Source of the DNA: Allobosea thiooxidans
GTDB taxonomy: Bacteria > Pseudomonadota > Alphaproteobacteria > Rhizobiales > Beijerinckiaceae
Assembly: GCF_900168195.1 (NCBI RefSeq)
Contig: NZ_FUYX01000012.1
Location: 1 to 64,000 of the forward strand
Length of the DNA stretch: 64,000 nt
Direction of reading: 5' to 3'
A model generated the notes under the pieces. That model saw nothing but the letters and a program-made list of their open reading frames with translations. It was not told the origin of the DNA and did not search any database. This document shows, one piece after another, positions 62,620 to 64,000 of this stretch. The translations under genes and the position numbers were made by a program. Position 1 is the stretch's first letter; each line of letters starts with the position of its first letter.

Positions 62620-63078
62620 TCACGCTCCGCGCGAGAGCAGGTGGGAGCGGCGGGATCCGCCGCTGTCGGGCTGGAAGCCGCTGGCCTCCCAGAAGGCTGC
62701 CGCGCGCGGATCGGCGGCCCGCAGCGAAAGCCGCGGCGCCAGCGCCAGCCCTTGCTGAATCAGGGCGGCGGCGAGGCTGCGGCCGATGCCGGCGCTGCGA
62801 TGCAGCGGCCGGACATAGACATGCCTGACGCGCAGCAGATCGGGCTCGGGATCGTAGGGGTCGGGCGTCACGGCGCCGATGCCGGCGAGCTCCCCCTGAT
62901 GAAACGCGGCGAAGACCACGAAGCGGTCGTCGTCGCCGGCATAGCGGCCCGCCAGCCACTCCTCGCGCAGCCCCTCGACGAAGCGATAGCTTTCCGCGCT
63001 CGCCTCATGGCGCAGCGCCTCGAAATCGTCCGGCAGGCTTTCCGCCAGCCGGACGATCTGGATGCCCGTTCCGGTCAC
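62620..63078 (-). CDS. GNAT-family N-acetyltransferase
   Basis: A 152-residue protein from GTG 63078, whose start overlaps the cysK stop by four bases. Typical GNAT blocks are present: [19 protein letters not shown] (motif D/A), [23 protein letters not shown] (acetyl-CoA pyrophosphate loop RSAGIGR) and [13 protein letters not shown] (motif B). The acceptor is unknown. The overlap with cysK points to cotranscription and translational coupling, and to a role near cysteine or sulphur metabolism, but that is inference. Confidence 0.9.
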   Translation of the reverse strand: MTGTGIQIVRLAESLPDDFEALRHEASAESYRFVEGLREEWLAGRYAGDDDRFVVFAAFHQGELAGIGAVTPDPYDPEPDLLRVRHVYVRPLHRSAGIGRSLAAALIQQGLALAPRLSLRAADPRAAAFWEASGFQPDSGGSRRSHLLSRGA

Positions 63079-64000
63079 AGACCCTCGAACAGGGCGCTGG
63101 AGATGTAGCGCTCGGCGAAGGAGGGGATGATCACCACGATGGTCTTGCCGGCGTTCTCCGGCCGCGCCCCGACTTCGAGTGCCGCCGCGACGGCCGCGCC
63201 GGACGAGATGCCGGCCGGGATGCCCTCGCTCTTGGCGAGCGCGCGCGCCGTCTCGAAGGAGGTCTGGTTGCCGACGGTGACGACTTCGTCGATGACGGAC
63301 CGGTCGAGCACGCCCGGCACGAAGCCGGCACCGATGCCCTGGATCTTGTGCGGGCCCGCCTGTCCGCCGGAGAGGACGGGCGAATCCTCCGGCTCCACCG
63401 CGATCATCTTCACACCCGCCTTGCGGGCCTTCAGCACCTGGCCGACGCCGGTGATCGTGCCGCCGGTGCCGACCCCGGAGACGACGATGTCGACCTGGCC
63501 GGCGGTGTCGTTCCAAATCTCCTCCGCCGTCGTCTTGCGGTGGATCTCCGGATTATGCGGGTTCTCGAACTGCTGCGGGATGATCGAGCCCGGGATCTCG
63601 TTCCGGAGCTCCTCGGCCTTGGCGACGGCGCCGCGCATGCCGCCGGGGCCGGGCGTCAGCACGAGCTCGGCGCCGAGCAAGGCGAGCATCTTGCGCCGCT
63701 CCAGCGACATCGTCTCGGGCATGACCAGGATCAGGCGGTAGCCGCGCGCAGCCGCCACGAAGGCGAGCGCGATGCCGGTGTTGCCGGAGGTCGGCTCGAT
63801 CAGCGTGCCGCCGGGCTTCAGCGCGCCGGAGGCTTCCAGCGCATCGACCATGTTGACGCCGATGCGGTCCTTCACGCTCGAGATCGGGTTGAAGAACTCG
63901 AGCTTGGCAAGAATCGTCGCCTTGACGTCGCGCTCGGCGGGCAGGCGGTTGAGCTTGACCAGCGGAGTGTCGCCGATCGTGTCGGTGATCGAGTTGTAGA
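63075..64000 (-). CDS. cysK: Cysteine synthase, O-acetylserine sulfhydrylase (5' end outside window)
   Basis: The frame is open to the right edge; only the first few residues are missing. Motifs include [20 protein letters not shown] and the Schiff-base Lys in [14 protein letters not shown], then [20 protein letters not shown] and the PLP phosphate loop [15 protein letters not shown]. It makes cysteine from O-acetylserine and sulphide. GNAT gene overlaps its 3' end. The protein follows the CysK type rather than CysM, though the choice is not certain from this part. Confidence 0.92.
   Translation of the reverse strand, partial: YNSITDTIGDTPLVKLNRLPAERDVKATILAKLEFFNPISSVKDRIGVNMVDALEASGALKPGGTLIEPTSGNTGIALAFVAAARGYRLILVMPETMSLERRKMLALLGAELVLTPGPGGMRGAVAKAEELRNEIPGSIIPQQFENPHNPEIHRKTTAEEIWNDTAGQVDIVVSGVGTGGTITGVGQVLKARKAGVKMIAVEPEDSPVLSGGQAGPHKIQGIGAGFVPGVLDRSVIDEVVTVGNQTSFETARALAKSEGIPAGISSGAAVAAALEVGARPENAGKTIVVIIPSFAERYISSALFEGL

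Overview
The window looks like chromosomal DNA of a high-GC alphaproteobacterium of the order Hyphomicrobiales; a Bosea- or Bradyrhizobium-like genus is my inference. Support comes from gene orders common in that group: hisB-DUF2628-hisH-hisA-hisF-hisE-coaA, rpmH-rnpA-yidC-engB-argB and ffs-dnaX-ybaB-recR. A usg gene, a DUF982 gene, a CIRCE element and a DnaX lacking the zinc cysteines of the E. coli protein also fit.

Bases 1 to about 21,200 are accessory in character. A porin 3' end is followed by an AT-rich double-HTH gene, a decayed LuxR fragment and a serine recombinase. A stress island (3.0-10.4 kb) then holds two small heat-shock proteins, several small uncharacterised genes (two of them paralogous), DUF982, usg, groES-groEL behind a degenerate CIRCE element, and htpG. 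Next comes a lower-GC block (10.5-13.0 kb) with an AlpA-like regulator and three unrecognised proteins. One of these carries an HxH motif plus YxxK, as in HUH replication or relaxase proteins, and the other two look like degenerate relatives. A truncated RelB/DinJ antitoxin, hypothetical genes, a TPR membrane regulator, a decayed SDR gene and a tyrosine integrase follow. Just beyond the integrase lies the 3' part of a tRNA-Gly(CCC), which is probably the attachment site. An SGNH hydrolase and a frameshifted LuxR gene complete this part; the LuxR gene is the relative of the fragment near 1.1 kb.

Bases 21.3-39.6 kb are metabolic and envelope genes. They include a YhiN-type flavoprotein, an aconitase/TctC-type binding protein/GntR cluster with a palindromic AT-rich promoter region, and two exported proteins of unknown function. 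A surface-polysaccharide set follows (WecA-like transferase, sugar epimerase, CapD/WbpM-like dehydratase). Then come a TetR regulator with a perfect palindrome at its start, cobyric acid synthase, a PLP aminotransferase, a repeat-rich helical protein, RidA and a YqaA-family membrane protein.

Bases 39.6-58.2 kb are mostly housekeeping: coaA, the his genes (interrupted by a divergent Tat-exported beta carbonic anhydrase), metZ, a pyrimidine 5'-nucleotidase, argB, engB, yidC, rnpA, rpmH, a COG4280/ChrB-N pair, SRP RNA, dnaX, ybaB and recR. The end carries an Omp25/31-like porin, a YihY protein coupled to an FAD oxidoreductase, a VOC protein, and a GNAT gene overlapping the end of cysK, which runs off the window. 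Three families of long palindromic intergenic repeats lie between genes of the 39-63 kb part.
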